64,000 nt of DNA from Halobacterium sp. KA-4 (GTDB taxonomy: Archaea > Halobacteriota > Halobacteria > Halobacteriales > Halobacteriaceae). Shown here piece after piece: positions 25,912 through 35,171 of this stretch. Every line of letters begins with the position of its first letter. The stretch's first letter is position 1. The DNA is taken from assembly GCF_021028995.1 (NCBI RefSeq), contig NZ_JAJJZG010000004.1, forward strand, positions 124,001-188,000, given 5' to 3'. Made by a program: the position numbers and the translations under genes. The notes beneath the pieces were generated by a model. That model worked only from the letters and a program-made list of their open reading frames with translations. It did no database searches and was not told where the DNA came from.

Positions 25912-26904
25912 ATGAAGGATTCGCTGCGCGGCGTCCCGGTGCTCGTGGGCGTCGTCGCGCTGTTTCTCGTCGTGCAGTTCGGCGCGCTCGCGCTCCTTGA
26001 ACCGTTCGAGAGCGCCGGCCTCCAATCCACCGAGAACCCCCAAAACCCGCTGAACAGCATTTTCTACGTCGCGTTCCTGCTGGTTGCGACGGCTGGTATT
26101 CTGCTGGTCATCAAGTACGACCAGCAGTGGATTCTGCGCGGGTTCATCCTGTTCACGAGCGGGTTCATCGCGACGTACGTGTTCGGGGTCGTGCTCCCGA
26201 CGGTCGAGCTCGCGGGGGTGGACCTCGCGACCTACGGGCCGGCAGTCGCGCTCGTCGTCGCGCTGTACGTCTACCCGGAGTGGTGGGTCATCGACAGCGC
26301 AGGCGCCATTCTCGGAATGGGCGCGGCGGCATTGTTCGGCATCAGTTTCGGGATTCTGCCGGCACTCGTCTTGCTGACGGCGCTAGCCGTCTATGACGCC
26401 ATCAGCGTCTACGGCACCGAGCACATGCTCACGCTCGCGGAAGGCGTGATGGAACTTCGACTCCCCATCGTGTTGGTTGTGCCGGCGACGCGCGGCTACT
26501 CGTTCCTCGAAGAAGCCGACGGCGACGCCGAAGTCGTCGAGGAAGAAGACATCGAGGGTGACGAGGAGAGCGAATCCGAGGAGCGCCAACTCGAAGGCGT
26601 CGACGAGGAGGAACGCGAGGCGTACTTCATCGGGCTCGGGGACGCCGTGATGCCGACGATTCTCGTCGCAAGCGCGGCACATTTCCTCGACACGCCCGTC
26701 GTATTCGGCGTGGAGTTGGCGGCGCTAACCGCGATTGTCGGGACCCTAATCGGGCTGCTCGTCCTGATGCGGATGGTGTTCGCGGGTCGTGCGCACGCCG
26801 GTCTCCCGCTGCTGAACGGTGGCGCTATCGCGGGCTACCTGGTGGGTGCAGTCGCAGCGGGCATCCCACTCGTGGAAGCGCTCGGGCTCGCGCCGTACGT
26901 CTAA
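25912..26904 (+). CDS. Presenilin-type intramembrane aspartyl protease
   Basis: A 330-aa membrane protein of the PSH family, archaeal homologue of presenilin and signal peptide peptidase, which cuts membrane helices. It has about nine hydrophobic segments. Catalytic aspartates are in AVYDAISV (near residue 161) and GLGDAV (near 244). The third motif, usually PAL, is replaced by GLPLLNGG near residue 296. A long acidic loop (about residues 200-232) lies between the two aspartates. It lies 47 bases after gar1, so it could be in the same transcript. Confidence 0.9.
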   Translation: MKDSLRGVPVLVGVVALFLVVQFGALALLEPFESAGLQSTENPQNPLNSIFYVAFLLVATAGILLVIKYDQQWILRGFILFTSGFIATYVFGVVLPTVELAGVDLATYGPAVALVVALYVYPEWWVIDSAGAILGMGAAALFGISFGILPALVLLTALAVYDAISVYGTEHMLTLAEGVMELRLPIVLVVPATRGYSFLEEADGDAEVVEEEDIEGDEESESEERQLEGVDEEEREAYFIGLGDAVMPTILVASAAHFLDTPVVFGVELAALTAIVGTLIGLLVLMRMVFAGRAHAGLPLLNGGAIAGYLVGAVAAGIPLVEALGLAPYV

Positions 26905-26937
26905 GCGCGCTGAAGTCGCGACTAGTCGGGGCGAACA

Positions 26938-27025
26938 GGTGGCGAAACGAAGTCACGGAGCGGGCCACCACGCTCCCGCCGAACCGCTCCGCGCAACTCG
27001 TCAAGTCACGGGACCCGGTGGTCCC
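26938..27025. terminator. Two hairpins between convergent genes
   Basis: GGTGGC/GCCACC (26938-26943 with 26964-26969) and the perfect GGGACC-CGGT-GGTCCC hairpin at 27010-27025 fill the space between the convergent presenilin-like and ornithine cyclodeaminase genes. They could limit transcription from both sides; neither has a T-run. Confidence 0.35.
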
Positions 27026-27048
27026 GCTCTCGTACTTCAACCTTCGTC

Positions 27049-28047
27049 CTACTCGCCAGTGAGCGCCTCGCTCGCGGGCGCGAACTCGATGTCGGTGCCG
27101 AGGCCGCGCTCGCTTGCGCGCTCATAGAGCATGTACGCGGCCGCGGCAGTCTCGATGCCCGTGCCGCCGCTGTCGAAAACGGTCACGTCATCGGCGGCAA
27201 CGCGACCGGGCGCGTTCCCGGCGACCACGTCGCCGAGCTCAGCGTGGACGTGGTCCTCCGTGACAACGCCCTCCTCGAGCGCGTGGATGAACGAGCCGGC
27301 GTCCTGCGTGACGCGGTCGCGGAGGTCGGGGACGTAGACCGCGCGCTCGATGGTTTCGGCGTCGAGTTCGTGCTTCTCGGGGTGGTATTGTCCCATCGCT
27401 GTAACGTGCGTGCCGTCCGCGAGGTCCGCACTGTCGAAGACAGGTTCACTCGCGTTCGTCGCGGTGACGACGACGTCTGCGCCCTCGACGGCCGCGGTAC
27501 TGGACGAGACAGCCTCGACAGAGATGGCGAGGTCGTCGTCCATCTCTGCGGCGAACGCTTCGCGGTTGGCTTCAGTCGGCGAGAACACGCGCACTTCTTC
27601 GAAGTCTCGGACTGTGGCGGTCGCGCGGAGTTGGCCGCGGGCTTGCGCGCCACTTCCGATGACGGCGAGCGTACTGGCGTCCTCGCGGGCGAGCGCGTCG
27701 ACGCCAACCGCGCCCGTCGCACCGGTCTTGAACGGGTTCATGCGCGCGCCGTCGACGATGGCGAGCGGTTCGCCGGTGTCGGCGTCGAACAGCGGCGTGA
27801 CGAACCACGCGTCGGCGTCCGCGAAGCCCGCGCTGTACATGTAGCCCCCCATCGCGCCGGTCTCGGGCAAGACAGCGGCGTACGCGGTAAACATGCCGGG
27901 CGGGGACTCGTTGAGGAGTTTCGTGCGCGGCTTGGCGGGCGCGCCCTCGCCGCGTTGTCGGTACGCGTCGCGGACAGCATCGACGTAGTCGGCTGGGTCG
28001 GCGAGCCCTGCGACGTCGTCGTCAGAGAGGAACAGCGTCTCGGTCAT
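27049..28047 (-). CDS. Ornithine cyclodeaminase / mu-crystallin family enzyme
   Basis: A 332-aa NAD(P)-dependent enzyme of the ornithine cyclodeaminase family, which also contains alanine and other imine-forming dehydrogenases. The Rossmann segment TLAVIGSGAQARGQLRAT lies in the middle. Family-typical features are ARMNPFKTGATGAVGVDALA, GTHVTAMGQYHPEKHELD and VFDSGGTGIETAAAAYMLY. Which amino or keto acid it uses cannot be told. The ATG at 28047 removes a non-homologous upstream extension. A small membrane protein gene lies 41 bases upstream. Confidence 0.9.
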   Translation of the reverse strand: MTETLFLSDDDVAGLADPADYVDAVRDAYRQRGEGAPAKPRTKLLNESPPGMFTAYAAVLPETGAMGGYMYSAGFADADAWFVTPLFDADTGEPLAIVDGARMNPFKTGATGAVGVDALAREDASTLAVIGSGAQARGQLRATATVRDFEEVRVFSPTEANREAFAAEMDDDLAISVEAVSSSTAAVEGADVVVTATNASEPVFDSADLADGTHVTAMGQYHPEKHELDAETIERAVYVPDLRDRVTQDAGSFIHALEEGVVTEDHVHAELGDVVAGNAPGRVAADDVTVFDSGGTGIETAAAAYMLYERASERGLGTDIEFAPASEALTGE

Positions 28048-28088
28048 ACGCGCCGTTTCGGCGGTCGCGTAGAAAAGGCTCGTGGGAG

Positions 28089-28301
28089 TTAGTCTGCGGA
28101 CTCGTAGCCGGGGTCGGCGTGCCGCTCGGTCACCGACGCGGGGTCGTTGACGAACAGCCCGTGCGCGGTCAGCGCGGTCGCCACGACTGCACCGAGCGTG
28201 AGCGCCACGGTGAGGTCGACGCCCACCGCGTAGAGGCCGCCCGCGAGCCCGATCAGCGAGAGCGGGAGCGCCGCGAGCAAGGCGTCGTAGTAACTGCTCA
28301 T
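28089..28301 (-). CDS. Small two-helix membrane protein
   Basis: A 70-aa protein with two hydrophobic segments (about residues 8-28 and 31-50) and a charged tail ending DPGYESAD. The ATG at 28301 is chosen because the first segment begins right after it. No domain is recognisable. It lies 41 bases upstream of the ornithine cyclodeaminase gene on the same strand, so the two are probably cotranscribed from an AT-rich promoter near 28330-28360. Confidence 0.6.
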   Translation of the reverse strand: MSSYYDALLAALPLSLIGLAGGLYAVGVDLTVALTLGAVVATALTAHGLFVNDPASVTERHADPGYESAD

Positions 28302-28437
28302 GGTCACCTGGTACGTCTGCGCGCAGCCACATAATAGTTTGGTGCTGGTTTTGCGTATTATCTGCATAAGTTATAGCACTCAGCTGCCGGAGGCCACACG
28401 CCTATAACGCTGACAGGCGATTCTGCGCCTGTACACA

Positions 28438-29655
28438 GTGAACCGGAACGACCGATCTATCGTCGGACTCGTGGCGCTCGCACACGCCATGGTCCACACG
28501 TACGAACTCTCCATCCCGATTCTCATCCCGCTGTGGCTGGACACGTTCCCGGTCGGCCAGGGCACGATCGGCCTCGTCGTCGCTGCAGGCTACGCGCTGT
28601 TCGGCCTCGGCGCGCTCCCCGGCGGCATCCTCTCGGACACCGTCGGCTCGCGCCGGCTCATCGCGGGCTGCCTGTTCGGCATGGCCGCGTCGTTCGCCCT
28701 ACTGTCGGTCGCGCCCTCCATCCTCGTCGTCGCGCTCGCGCTCGTCTGCTGGGGGGTCGCCGCCAGCGTCTACCACCCCTCGGGGCTGTCGCTCATCTCC
28801 ACGGGCGTCGAGGACCGTGGCGACGCCTTCGCGTACCACGGCATCGCCGGCAACGTCGGCACCGCCGCCGGCCCGCTCGCGGTCACGCTCCTGTTGCTCG
28901 TAGCGGACTGGCGGGTCGTCACCGCGCTGCTCGCCGTGCCCGCCGTCGTCGCGGGACTCGTCGCCCTCCGCGTGCGTTTCGACGAACACGCTGCCGTCAC
29001 CGCTACCGACGGCGGCGACTCGAAAGCCAGCGTCGGCGTCTCCTCGGTGAGCGAGTTCCTCGCCGAATCGAAACTCCTGCTCGCCGGACCGTTCGTCGCC
29101 GTCTTCGTCATCGTCATGCTGAGCGGGCTCTACTACCGGGGCATCCTCACGTTCCTCCCCGACCTGCTCTCCGAGCTGCCCGCGTTCGCACCCGTCCAGT
29201 TCGCCGGCCGCGAACTCGAGCCGTACCGCTACGCGTACGCCGGCCTGCTGATGGTCGGCGTCGCCGGGCAGTACGCCGGCGGGAAACTCACCGAGCGCAT
29301 CCCGACCGAGCGCGGCATCGGCATCACGTTCGCCGCGCTCGCGGTGCTCGCCGTCGTCTTCCTCCCGGCCGCGAACGCCGGACTCCTGCCGCTGCTGGTG
29401 GTCGGCGCACTCCTCGGGTTCACGCTGTTCGTCATCCAGCCGATGTACCAGGCGACCGTCGCCCAGTACACGCCCTCGGGGACGCGCGGGCTCTCCTACG
29501 GCTACACCTACCTCGGCGTGTTCGGCGTCGGCTCCGCCGGCTCCGCGATGGCGGGGAGCATCCTCGAATACTCGAACGCGACCGTGCTGTTCGGCGTGCT
29601 CGCGGTGCTCGCGCTCGGCGGTGCGAGCATCGCAGCCGTGCTCGCCGCCCGGTAG
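28438..29655 (+). CDS. MFS transporter
   Basis: A 405-aa major facilitator protein with 12 predicted helices. The loop between helices 2 and 3 carries the family motif as GGILSDTVGSRRLIAG (G-x-x-x-D-x-x-G-x-R), near residues 64-79. Helix 4-5 has SVYHPSGLSLIS, a pattern seen in the fosmidomycin-resistance-like branch. A Thr/Asp-rich cytoplasmic loop lies near residue 185. The substrate is unknown. Translation starts at GTG. It converges on the DUF3054 gene, nine bases apart. Confidence 0.88.
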   Translation: MNRNDRSIVGLVALAHAMVHTYELSIPILIPLWLDTFPVGQGTIGLVVAAGYALFGLGALPGGILSDTVGSRRLIAGCLFGMAASFALLSVAPSILVVALALVCWGVAASVYHPSGLSLISTGVEDRGDAFAYHGIAGNVGTAAGPLAVTLLLLVADWRVVTALLAVPAVVAGLVALRVRFDEHAAVTATDGGDSKASVGVSSVSEFLAESKLLLAGPFVAVFVIVMLSGLYYRGILTFLPDLLSELPAFAPVQFAGRELEPYRYAYAGLLMVGVAGQYAGGKLTERIPTERGIGITFAALAVLAVVFLPAANAGLLPLLVVGALLGFTLFVIQPMYQATVAQYTPSGTRGLSYGYTYLGVFGVGSAGSAMAGSILEYSNATVLFGVLAVLALGGASIAAVLAAR

Positions 29656-29664
29656 CGGCACCTT

Positions 29665-30063
29665 CTAGCTACGGTAGTCGACGATTACGAGCGTGAGGAA
29701 TCGCGCGACGGTGAGCGCTATCGTGCCGAACACGAGCGCGACGACGAAGAACTGGAGGTCGGCGTTCCCCGGGAAGAACGGTGTGCCGCGCAGCAGTTGC
29801 GCGAGGAAGTCTGCGCCCAGCCACGACGCCGCGCCGTACAACAGCGCGGCGCGCGTGGACTCGCGGACGCTGGCGTCGTAGCCGCCCGCGAACGGCGCGA
29901 CGACCACCCAGCCCACGACGAACGGCACGAGCACGCCGGCGTACCGCTGGGCAGTCAGCGAGCCGTGGGAGAGCGTCCCCACGAGCACGAACGCGAAGAT
30001 GGCCAGCAGGTCACCCGGCAGGAATCGAACGACCGCGCGCGGGTCGGCGTCGTAGAGGTCCAT
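29665..30063 (-). CDS. DUF3054 membrane protein
   Basis: A 132-aa protein with four membrane segments. The pattern GDLLAIFAFVLVGTLSHGS at the start, then VVGWVVVAPFAGGYD and ARFLTLVIVDY at the end, is that of the DUF3054 family; its function is unknown. The ATG at 30063 follows the methyltransferase stop by 23 bases on the same strand, so the two are likely cotranscribed. Confidence 0.83.
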   Translation of the reverse strand: MDLYDADPRAVVRFLPGDLLAIFAFVLVGTLSHGSLTAQRYAGVLVPFVVGWVVVAPFAGGYDASVRESTRAALLYGAASWLGADFLAQLLRGTPFFPGNADLQFFVVALVFGTIALTVARFLTLVIVDYRS

Positions 30064-30086
30064 GTCGGAGCCTTCGGAACGAGGGA

Positions 30087-30680
30087 CTATGTTGGTCCCG
30101 GTTCGACGCCGACGACGGTGTACGCGAACCCGCGGTTGAGCACGCGAGCATCCAGTCCTGTTTTCTCCATCCGCGTAGCGAGGTCGTCGGGCGCGTCGAA
30201 CGACGAGTGGAACGCGACGGCGTGCTCGGCAGCGACAAGCAGGCGGCCTCGCAGCGTCTCTGGATTGAAGTCGCGGACGACGAGCACGCCACCGGGTCGA
30301 AGAACGCGCTTTGCTTCCGCGAGCGCGCCGTCTCGGTCGGGGAAGTGGTGGAGCGCGTCCACGATAGTAATCGCGTCCACGCTGTCGTCGCGGTACGGGA
30401 GTGCGGCGGCGTCGCCGCGAACTGCTGGCAGTCCGCTCTCGCGGGCTTCCGCCAGCATTCGCGCGCTGGCGTCGACGACCGTGACGTCCCGGCCTGCGAC
30501 CTCGGTGGTGTCCCGAGCGAGCGCACGAGCCGCGCGCCCCGTGCCACCGCCGACGTCGAGCACACACTCGACCGGGCGCTCGGCTGCCGCCAGCCCCGCT
30601 GCGAGGTCGCCGCGGTCCGCGGCCGGCATCACGAGGTCGTACACCGGCGCGAACCACTCGAAGTACTGGACGTCGTGCAT
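30087..30680 (-). CDS. Class I SAM-dependent methyltransferase
   Basis: A 197-aa enzyme of the UbiE/Methyltransf_11 type. Motif I CVLDVGGGTGRAARAL, motif II TVVDASARMLAEAR, motif IV VDAITIVDALHHFPD and the post-motif RVLRPGGVLVVRDF are all seen. The start MHDVQYFEWFAPVYDLVMP is typical of small menaquinone- or arsenite-type relatives, but the substrate cannot be assigned. It diverges from the GNAT gene and precedes DUF3054. Confidence 0.88.
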   Translation of the reverse strand: MHDVQYFEWFAPVYDLVMPAADRGDLAAGLAAAERPVECVLDVGGGTGRAARALARDTTEVAGRDVTVVDASARMLAEARESGLPAVRGDAAALPYRDDSVDAITIVDALHHFPDRDGALAEAKRVLRPGGVLVVRDFNPETLRGRLLVAAEHAVAFHSSFDAPDDLATRMEKTGLDARVLNRGFAYTVVGVEPGPT

Positions 30681-30739
30681 ACACCTGCCTTCGGCCCGCA
30701 GGCACGCAACTCTTTGCCCTCGCCATCCAACCGACGGGC

Positions 30740-31318
30740 GTGCAGTACGCGGTACTCGGTGGTCCCGACGACGGCCCGACGCTCCGCCTCGACTGGCGGG
30801 CGTTCAGCTACGCCGGGAAGTTCGTGATGTCGAACACCGGGAAAGCGATAGCGTTCGAGGGCGCGCCGCTGGCCGAGCGCACGAACTGGCCGCCGGCGGC
30901 CCGCGACGCCGACGACCCGGTTGCGGATATTGTGGGTGCTGTCTCGTTCAACGACGACCGCACCGACTCCGGGACGGCGTGGCTGCGGTACGTCACGGTG
31001 CGCGAGGACCGCCGCGGCGACGGCATCGGCGCACGCCTCTGTGCGTTCGCGGCCGACCACCTGCTTGCTGACCACGAGCGCGTTAAGATTGCAGTGAACA
31101 ACCCGTTCGCGTACGAAGCGCTCCACAAGGCCGGATTCGGGTTCACGGGCGAGGAAACCGGCATCGCGGAGTTAGTGCTGGAGCGTCCCTGCACGGACCG
31201 CGCGGCGCGCTATCAGAACGGCCTCGACGTCTACCGCGAACGCGACCTCTCCGAGGAAGAAGCGGCGTTTCTCGACCAGAGAACCGGCAGTAGACCGCCC
31301 GAGCGAGTGGACTCGTAG
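30740..31318 (+). CDS. GNAT-family N-acetyltransferase
   Basis: A 192-aa predicted acetyl-CoA-dependent acetyltransferase. The acetyl-CoA loop is seen as VTVREDRRGDGIGARLCAFA (R-x-x-G-x-G/A), near residues 90-107, followed by the NPFAYEALHKAGF segment. Its substrate is unknown. A C-terminal extension of about 40 residues is charged. The gene starts with GTG and is divergent from the methyltransferase. Confidence 0.85.
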   Translation: MQYAVLGGPDDGPTLRLDWRAFSYAGKFVMSNTGKAIAFEGAPLAERTNWPPAARDADDPVADIVGAVSFNDDRTDSGTAWLRYVTVREDRRGDGIGARLCAFAADHLLADHERVKIAVNNPFAYEALHKAGFGFTGEETGIAELVLERPCTDRAARYQNGLDVYRERDLSEEEAAFLDQRTGSRPPERVDS

Positions 31319-31349
31319 CTTTTTCCAGGTCCGGCCCGGACCTTCTCTC

Positions 31350-31562
31350 GTGACGCTGCTCTCGACGGCCCTGCTCGCGCTCGGTGCAGTCCACCTCGTC
31401 GCCGGGATTCCACTGCTGCTCGCGCCCGGATTCGTGCGTACCAGCCTCCCGGAGCGGTACGCCGAGGCGGTCGGCAACCGCGGTGAGTGGCGTGGCTTCG
31501 GTGCGGGCGTGACCAGTATCGGCATCTCCTTGTTGCTCATTGGGAACGGCATCGCGTCGTAG
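31350..31562 (+). CDS. Small two-helix membrane protein
   Basis: A 70-aa protein with hydrophobic segments near residues 5-28 and 50-68, joined by a charged loop ([17 protein letters not shown]). The GTG start lies 31 bases after the GNAT stop, so it may share that transcript. No family recognised; the codon pattern and the amphipathic layout support a real gene. Confidence 0.55.
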   Translation: MTLLSTALLALGAVHLVAGIPLLLAPGFVRTSLPERYAEAVGNRGEWRGFGAGVTSIGISLLLIGNGIAS

Positions 31563-31568
31563 CTCAAC

Positions 31569-31577
31569 GGTTAAATC
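31569..31577 (+). promoter_or_regulatory. TATA box of fen1
   Basis: GGTTAAATC is centred about 28 bases before the ATG at 31601 and fits a leaderless transcript. Confidence 0.55.
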
Positions 31578-31600
31578 CGGGGGCCGCCTACGGGCGCGTA

Positions 31601-32584
31601 ATGGGTAACGCGGACCTCCGGCAGCTCGCGGTCATCGAGGAGGTTCCCTTCGACGAATTGGAGGGGGACGTGGTGGCCGTGGACGCGCACAACTGGCTGT
31701 ACAAGTACCTCACGACGACGGTGCAGTGGACCAGCGAGAGCATCTACACGACCAGCGAGGGCATCGAGGTCGCGAACCTGGTGGGCATCGTGCAGGGCCT
31801 GCCGAAGTTCTTCGAGCACGACCTCACGCCGATTTTCGTCTGGGACGGCGGCGTCACGGAACTCAAAGACGAGGAAGTCGAGGCGCGCCGCGAGCAGCGC
31901 GAGCGCTACGAGGAAGAACTCGAAGAAGCACGCGAAGCGGGCGAGGCAATCGAGGCCGCGCGCTTGGAAGCCCGCACGCAGCGGCTCACGGAGACCATCC
32001 ACGAGACCTCCCGCGAACTCCTAGAGCTGCTGGACGTGCCACAGGTCGAAGCGCCCGCGGAGGGCGAGGCGCAGGCCGCGCATATGGCGCGCGTTGACGA
32101 CGATGTCGACTACGCGGGCAGCGACGACTACGACTGCCTGTTGCTCGGCGCGCCCGTGACGCTCCGCCAACTCACGAGCAAGGGCGCGCCCGAGCGCATG
32201 GACTTCGAAGCAACGCTCGACGAGCACGACCTGACGTGGGAGCAACTCGTGGACGTCGGTATCCTCTGTGGCACGGACTTCAACGAGGGCATCACGGGCT
32301 TCGGTCCGAAGACCGCGCTGAAGGCCATCCACGAGCACGGCGACCTCTGGAGTGTCCTCGACGCCGAGGGCGAGCACATCGAGTACGCCGACCGCATCCG
32401 CGAGCTGTTCTTGAACCCGGACGTCACCGACGACTACGACCTCAATCTGGAGCCGTCGCCGGACATCGACGCAGCGCGTGAGTACGTAATCGAGGAGTGG
32501 GAGGTCGACGCTGCGGAACTCGAACGTGGGTTCTCCCGCATCGAGGACAGCGTCGTCCAGACCGGGCTCGACCAGTGGACCTGA
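31601..32584 (+). CDS. fen1: Flap endonuclease 1
   Basis: A 327-aa structure-specific nuclease that removes 5' flaps during Okazaki fragment maturation and base excision repair. The N-nuclease region has [14 protein letters not shown] and FVWDGG, and the internal part has the two-metal cluster of acidic residues ([23 protein letters not shown]). The helix-hairpin-helix [13 protein letters not shown] binds DNA. The extreme C-terminus, QTGLDQWT, is a PIP-box-like PCNA-binding tail. Haloarchaeal FEN1 starts [10 protein letters not shown], setting the ATG at 31601. Confidence 0.95.
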   Translation: MGNADLRQLAVIEEVPFDELEGDVVAVDAHNWLYKYLTTTVQWTSESIYTTSEGIEVANLVGIVQGLPKFFEHDLTPIFVWDGGVTELKDEEVEARREQRERYEEELEEAREAGEAIEAARLEARTQRLTETIHETSRELLELLDVPQVEAPAEGEAQAAHMARVDDDVDYAGSDDYDCLLLGAPVTLRQLTSKGAPERMDFEATLDEHDLTWEQLVDVGILCGTDFNEGITGFGPKTALKAIHEHGDLWSVLDAEGEHIEYADRIRELFLNPDVTDDYDLNLEPSPDIDAAREYVIEEWEVDAAELERGFSRIEDSVVQTGLDQWT

Positions 32585-32630
32585 CGCCGGGACCCACGGG
32601 CTTTTCTCGCCGGCTCACCGAATAGAGAGT

Positions 32631-32888
32631 ATGGACCTGACGTTCGCGGATATCGAAGCCATCATCGAGGACGAGATTCCAGACGCCGAGGCGACTATCT
32701 CGCGGATGCGCGGCGATCACGACGACGACCACCTCGCGGCCACCGTCGTCTCGCCCGCCTTCGAGGGCAAGCGCCTCGTCCAGCAACACCAGCTCGTCTA
32801 CGATGCCCTCGACGAACACATGACTGAGGAGATTCACGCACTGGAGTTGTCGACGTACACGCCCGAGGAGTACGAAGAGCACGCCTGA
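32631..32888 (+). CDS. BolA-like protein
   Basis: An 85-aa single-domain protein: a helix (DLTFADIEAIIEDEIPDAE), a beta-sheet region with DDDHLAATVVSPAFEGK, then RLVQQHQLVYDAL and EEIHALELSTYTPEE. This is the BolA/IbaG layout. BolA proteins partner with monothiol glutaredoxins in iron-sulfur cluster handling; no partner is seen nearby. The conserved His of the family is present (QQHQLVYDAL). The ATG at 32631 is 46 bases after fen1. Confidence 0.8.
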   Translation: MDLTFADIEAIIEDEIPDAEATISRMRGDHDDDHLAATVVSPAFEGKRLVQQHQLVYDALDEHMTEEIHALELSTYTPEEYEEHA

Positions 32889-33046
32889 GGTCGCTGACGT
32901 CGGTGACTACGCCGTCCAGCCGGACTACTTGCTCGCCGCACGCCTTCGCGACGGCAATCGTGGCCAGCGTGGCGCGCTCTCGAACCACCGTACCCCGACG
33001 ATGGTTGCTTCCGAAGCGTTAGGAGGATAGGTTGATAGGGTCCGGT

Positions 33047-33232
33047 ATGGAGACTCGACCACTCGAACCAACACGCGCGGGCACGACGGAAATCGGGCCC
33101 GGAACCTGGAAGATGGGTGGCGACTGTCGCGACGCGGACGAAACGCAGGTGCGGGCTGTCCGAGCAACGCTGGGGGCGAACGTCGACTGCCTCGGCGCCG
33201 TCGGCGTTCGCGGCGACGGGCGGGGTGAGTGA
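33047..33232 (+). pseudogene. Aldo/keto reductase N-terminal remnant
   Basis: A 61-codon reading frame whose translation resembles the start of an aldo/keto reductase: TTEIGPGTWKMGGD near residue 14, then DADETQVRAVRATLGANVDCL and GVRGDGRGE in place of the family's ...LDTAE-x-YGxGxxEE. The residues that form the active site (Asp, Tyr) are altered, and the frame stops after about 60 residues with no TIM-barrel following. It is therefore best read as a truncated, decayed gene. The stop overlaps the start region of the DUF4013-like gene at 33225. The gap from 32889 to here shows no other gene. Confidence 0.5.
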
Positions 33233-33920
33233 GTTGTTCGTCGACGCGCTCCGATACCCAATCCAAGACCGGACGCGATTGGACGGGACAGCCAAGTGCC
33301 TCGTCTGCCTCCTGCTCGCTGGAATCCTCTTCCGAATCGCGGCTCGCATCTGGCCCGACTGGGCGTTTCTCGCCCCGCTCGTGGTCGCGGTCGTCCCGGC
33401 GGCTGGGTTCTTCGGCCTCGTTGGCGGCGTCCTCTCTGGAGCGGAGTTCCCCGACCTCCTGACGCGTTCCACGGCGACGTTCGCTCGGCGGCTGCTCGCT
33501 GTCTCGGCCGTCTACCTCCTACTGCCGGTGCTCGCCATCGTCGCGACGGGCTATGTAATCGGGAGCGGAGCCGTCCCCGCCGAAATCGGCGGCATCACGG
33601 CGGCGACGCTGGCGACGGTCGCCCTACTGCTCACCATCGTCTGCAGTTACCTGCTGCCCGCGGCAGCCGTTTCTGGAATTGAGGACGGAGTCCGTGCGGG
33701 GCTCCGCCGGGAGGCGCTCCGTGGAACTGCCTCGGGGGCGTACTTCCTCGCGTGGGTTGGCGCGATCGTCCTCGTCGTCGTCTCGTGGAGCGTGCTCGCG
33801 ACGGTGGCTACACGGAGTCTTGCCGCGGTCGTGGCCCTCGCGTGGTTCTCGTACGCGCACGTCGCCGCCGCGGCACTCCTCGCCGAGGGAGTCGAGCGAA
33901 CGCGGTACTGGCAGCGGTGA
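33225..33920 (+). CDS. DUF4013-like membrane protein
   Basis: A 231-aa membrane protein with about six hydrophobic segments. The start VSELFVDALRYPIQDRTRLD followed at once by a long hydrophobic helix is typical of haloarchaeal DUF4013 proteins, of unknown function. The GTG at 33225 is preferred over an upstream in-frame ATG at 33117, which would add a basic stretch out of keeping with the family. It converges on the ABC ATPase gene, 15 bases apart. Confidence 0.68.
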   Translation: MSELFVDALRYPIQDRTRLDGTAKCLVCLLLAGILFRIAARIWPDWAFLAPLVVAVVPAAGFFGLVGGVLSGAEFPDLLTRSTATFARRLLAVSAVYLLLPVLAIVATGYVIGSGAVPAEIGGITAATLATVALLLTIVCSYLLPAAAVSGIEDGVRAGLRREALRGTASGAYFLAWVGAIVLVVVSWSVLATVATRSLAAVVALAWFSYAHVAAAALLAEGVERTRYWQR

Positions 33921-33935
33921 AGGGGAGAAAAGCGG

Positions 33936-35081
33936 CTATTCGAGGTCGATCGTTTCGGCGTCGTCCAGCGAGCGGTTGTGGAGTGCGTCGCCGGTCGCAC
34001 GGTCGAAGATGTGAATCGCGTCTTCGGGAATCTGCGCGATGACCTCGTCGCCTTCGGGGACACGAGTGAAGCCGTCAGTCGACGCGATGAGCGTCTCGGC
34101 GTCCTCGCCGGCGTCGGGGTCGAACTGGAGGTAGACGGTGTTTTCGTCGCCCATCGGTTCGATGACGTCGACGACCGTTTCGAAGTCGTGGTCGCCGCTC
34201 GCGCTCTCGACCAGTTCGATGTCTTCGGGACGGATGCCCAAGACGAGGTCAGTCGTGTCGCCGAGGTTCGCCTGAACGTCGGAACTGATGGGGTACTCGA
34301 AGGAGTCGCCACGCAGGACGCCGTCCTGCAGCGTCACGTCAAAGAAGTTCATCGACGGCTCGCCGAGGAAGCCAGCAACGAATTTGTTCGCTGGCTTGTG
34401 GTAGCACTCCAACGGCGTGCTGATCTGCTGGAGTCGACCGTCGTTGAGGATGGCGATGCGGTCCCCCATCGTCATCGCCTCGGTCTGGTCGTGCGTCACG
34501 TAGATCGTCGTCACGCCGAGGTCGTCCTGGAGCCGCTGGAGCTCGGTGCGCATCTGTGCGCGGAGCTTCGCGTCGAGGTTCGACAGCGGCTCGTCCATCA
34601 GGAACACTTCCGGGTCCCGGACGATTGCGCGACCGAGGGCGACGCGCTGCTGCTGGCCGCCCGAGAGTTCGCTCGGCTTTCGGTCGAGCAACTCGGAGAT
34701 GCCGAGCAGTTCGCCGGTCTCGGAGACCATCTGCTGAATCTCGTCGTCCGGAATGTCGGTGGACTCCTCCAGCCCGAACGACATGTTCTCACGGACGGAC
34801 ATGTGGGGGTACAGTGCGTACGACTGAAACACCATCGCGATGTTCCGGTCCTGTGATTTCACGTCGTTGATGACGCGGTCTGCCAGCGAGAGGGTCCCGG
34901 AGGTAATCGACTCCAGTCCCGCGATCATCCGCAGCATCGTCGACTTGCCGCAGCCCGAGGGGCCGACCACGACGAGGAACTCGCCGTCGTCGACCGACGC
35001 CGAGACGTCGTCGACAGCGACGATTTCGTCGTTCCCGTCCTGGAATACCTTCGTTACCGAGTCGAGTTCAAGCGTTGCCAT
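33936..35081 (-). CDS. CUT1-type sugar ABC transporter ATP-binding protein
   Basis: A 381-aa MalK/UgpC-type ATPase. The nucleotide-binding domain has Walker A VVGPSGCGKST, signature LSGGQQQR, Walker B VFLMDEPLSNLD and switch TIYVTHDQTEAMTMGD. Residues ~240-381 are the OB-fold (TOBE) regulatory region, with FLGEPSMNFF and LGIRPEDI. The start MATLELDSVTKVF is at ATG 35081. It is the fourth gene of the leftward cluster, 90 bases after the second permease. That gap holds no gene. It energises uptake with the two permeases and the binding protein. Confidence 0.93.
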   Translation of the reverse strand: MATLELDSVTKVFQDGNDEIVAVDDVSASVDDGEFLVVVGPSGCGKSTMLRMIAGLESITSGTLSLADRVINDVKSQDRNIAMVFQSYALYPHMSVRENMSFGLEESTDIPDDEIQQMVSETGELLGISELLDRKPSELSGGQQQRVALGRAIVRDPEVFLMDEPLSNLDAKLRAQMRTELQRLQDDLGVTTIYVTHDQTEAMTMGDRIAILNDGRLQQISTPLECYHKPANKFVAGFLGEPSMNFFDVTLQDGVLRGDSFEYPISSDVQANLGDTTDLVLGIRPEDIELVESASGDHDFETVVDVIEPMGDENTVYLQFDPDAGEDAETLIASTDGFTRVPEGDEVIAQIPEDAIHIFDRATGDALHNRSLDDAETIDLE

Positions 35082-35171
35082 ATCTGTGAGTTGTGATGGA
35101 AAGGTCGTTCGCGCGCCACACACCTATCTCTTCCGCGAGGTCGCCGGAGCCGCGAGCGGCGGCAGAACGGC

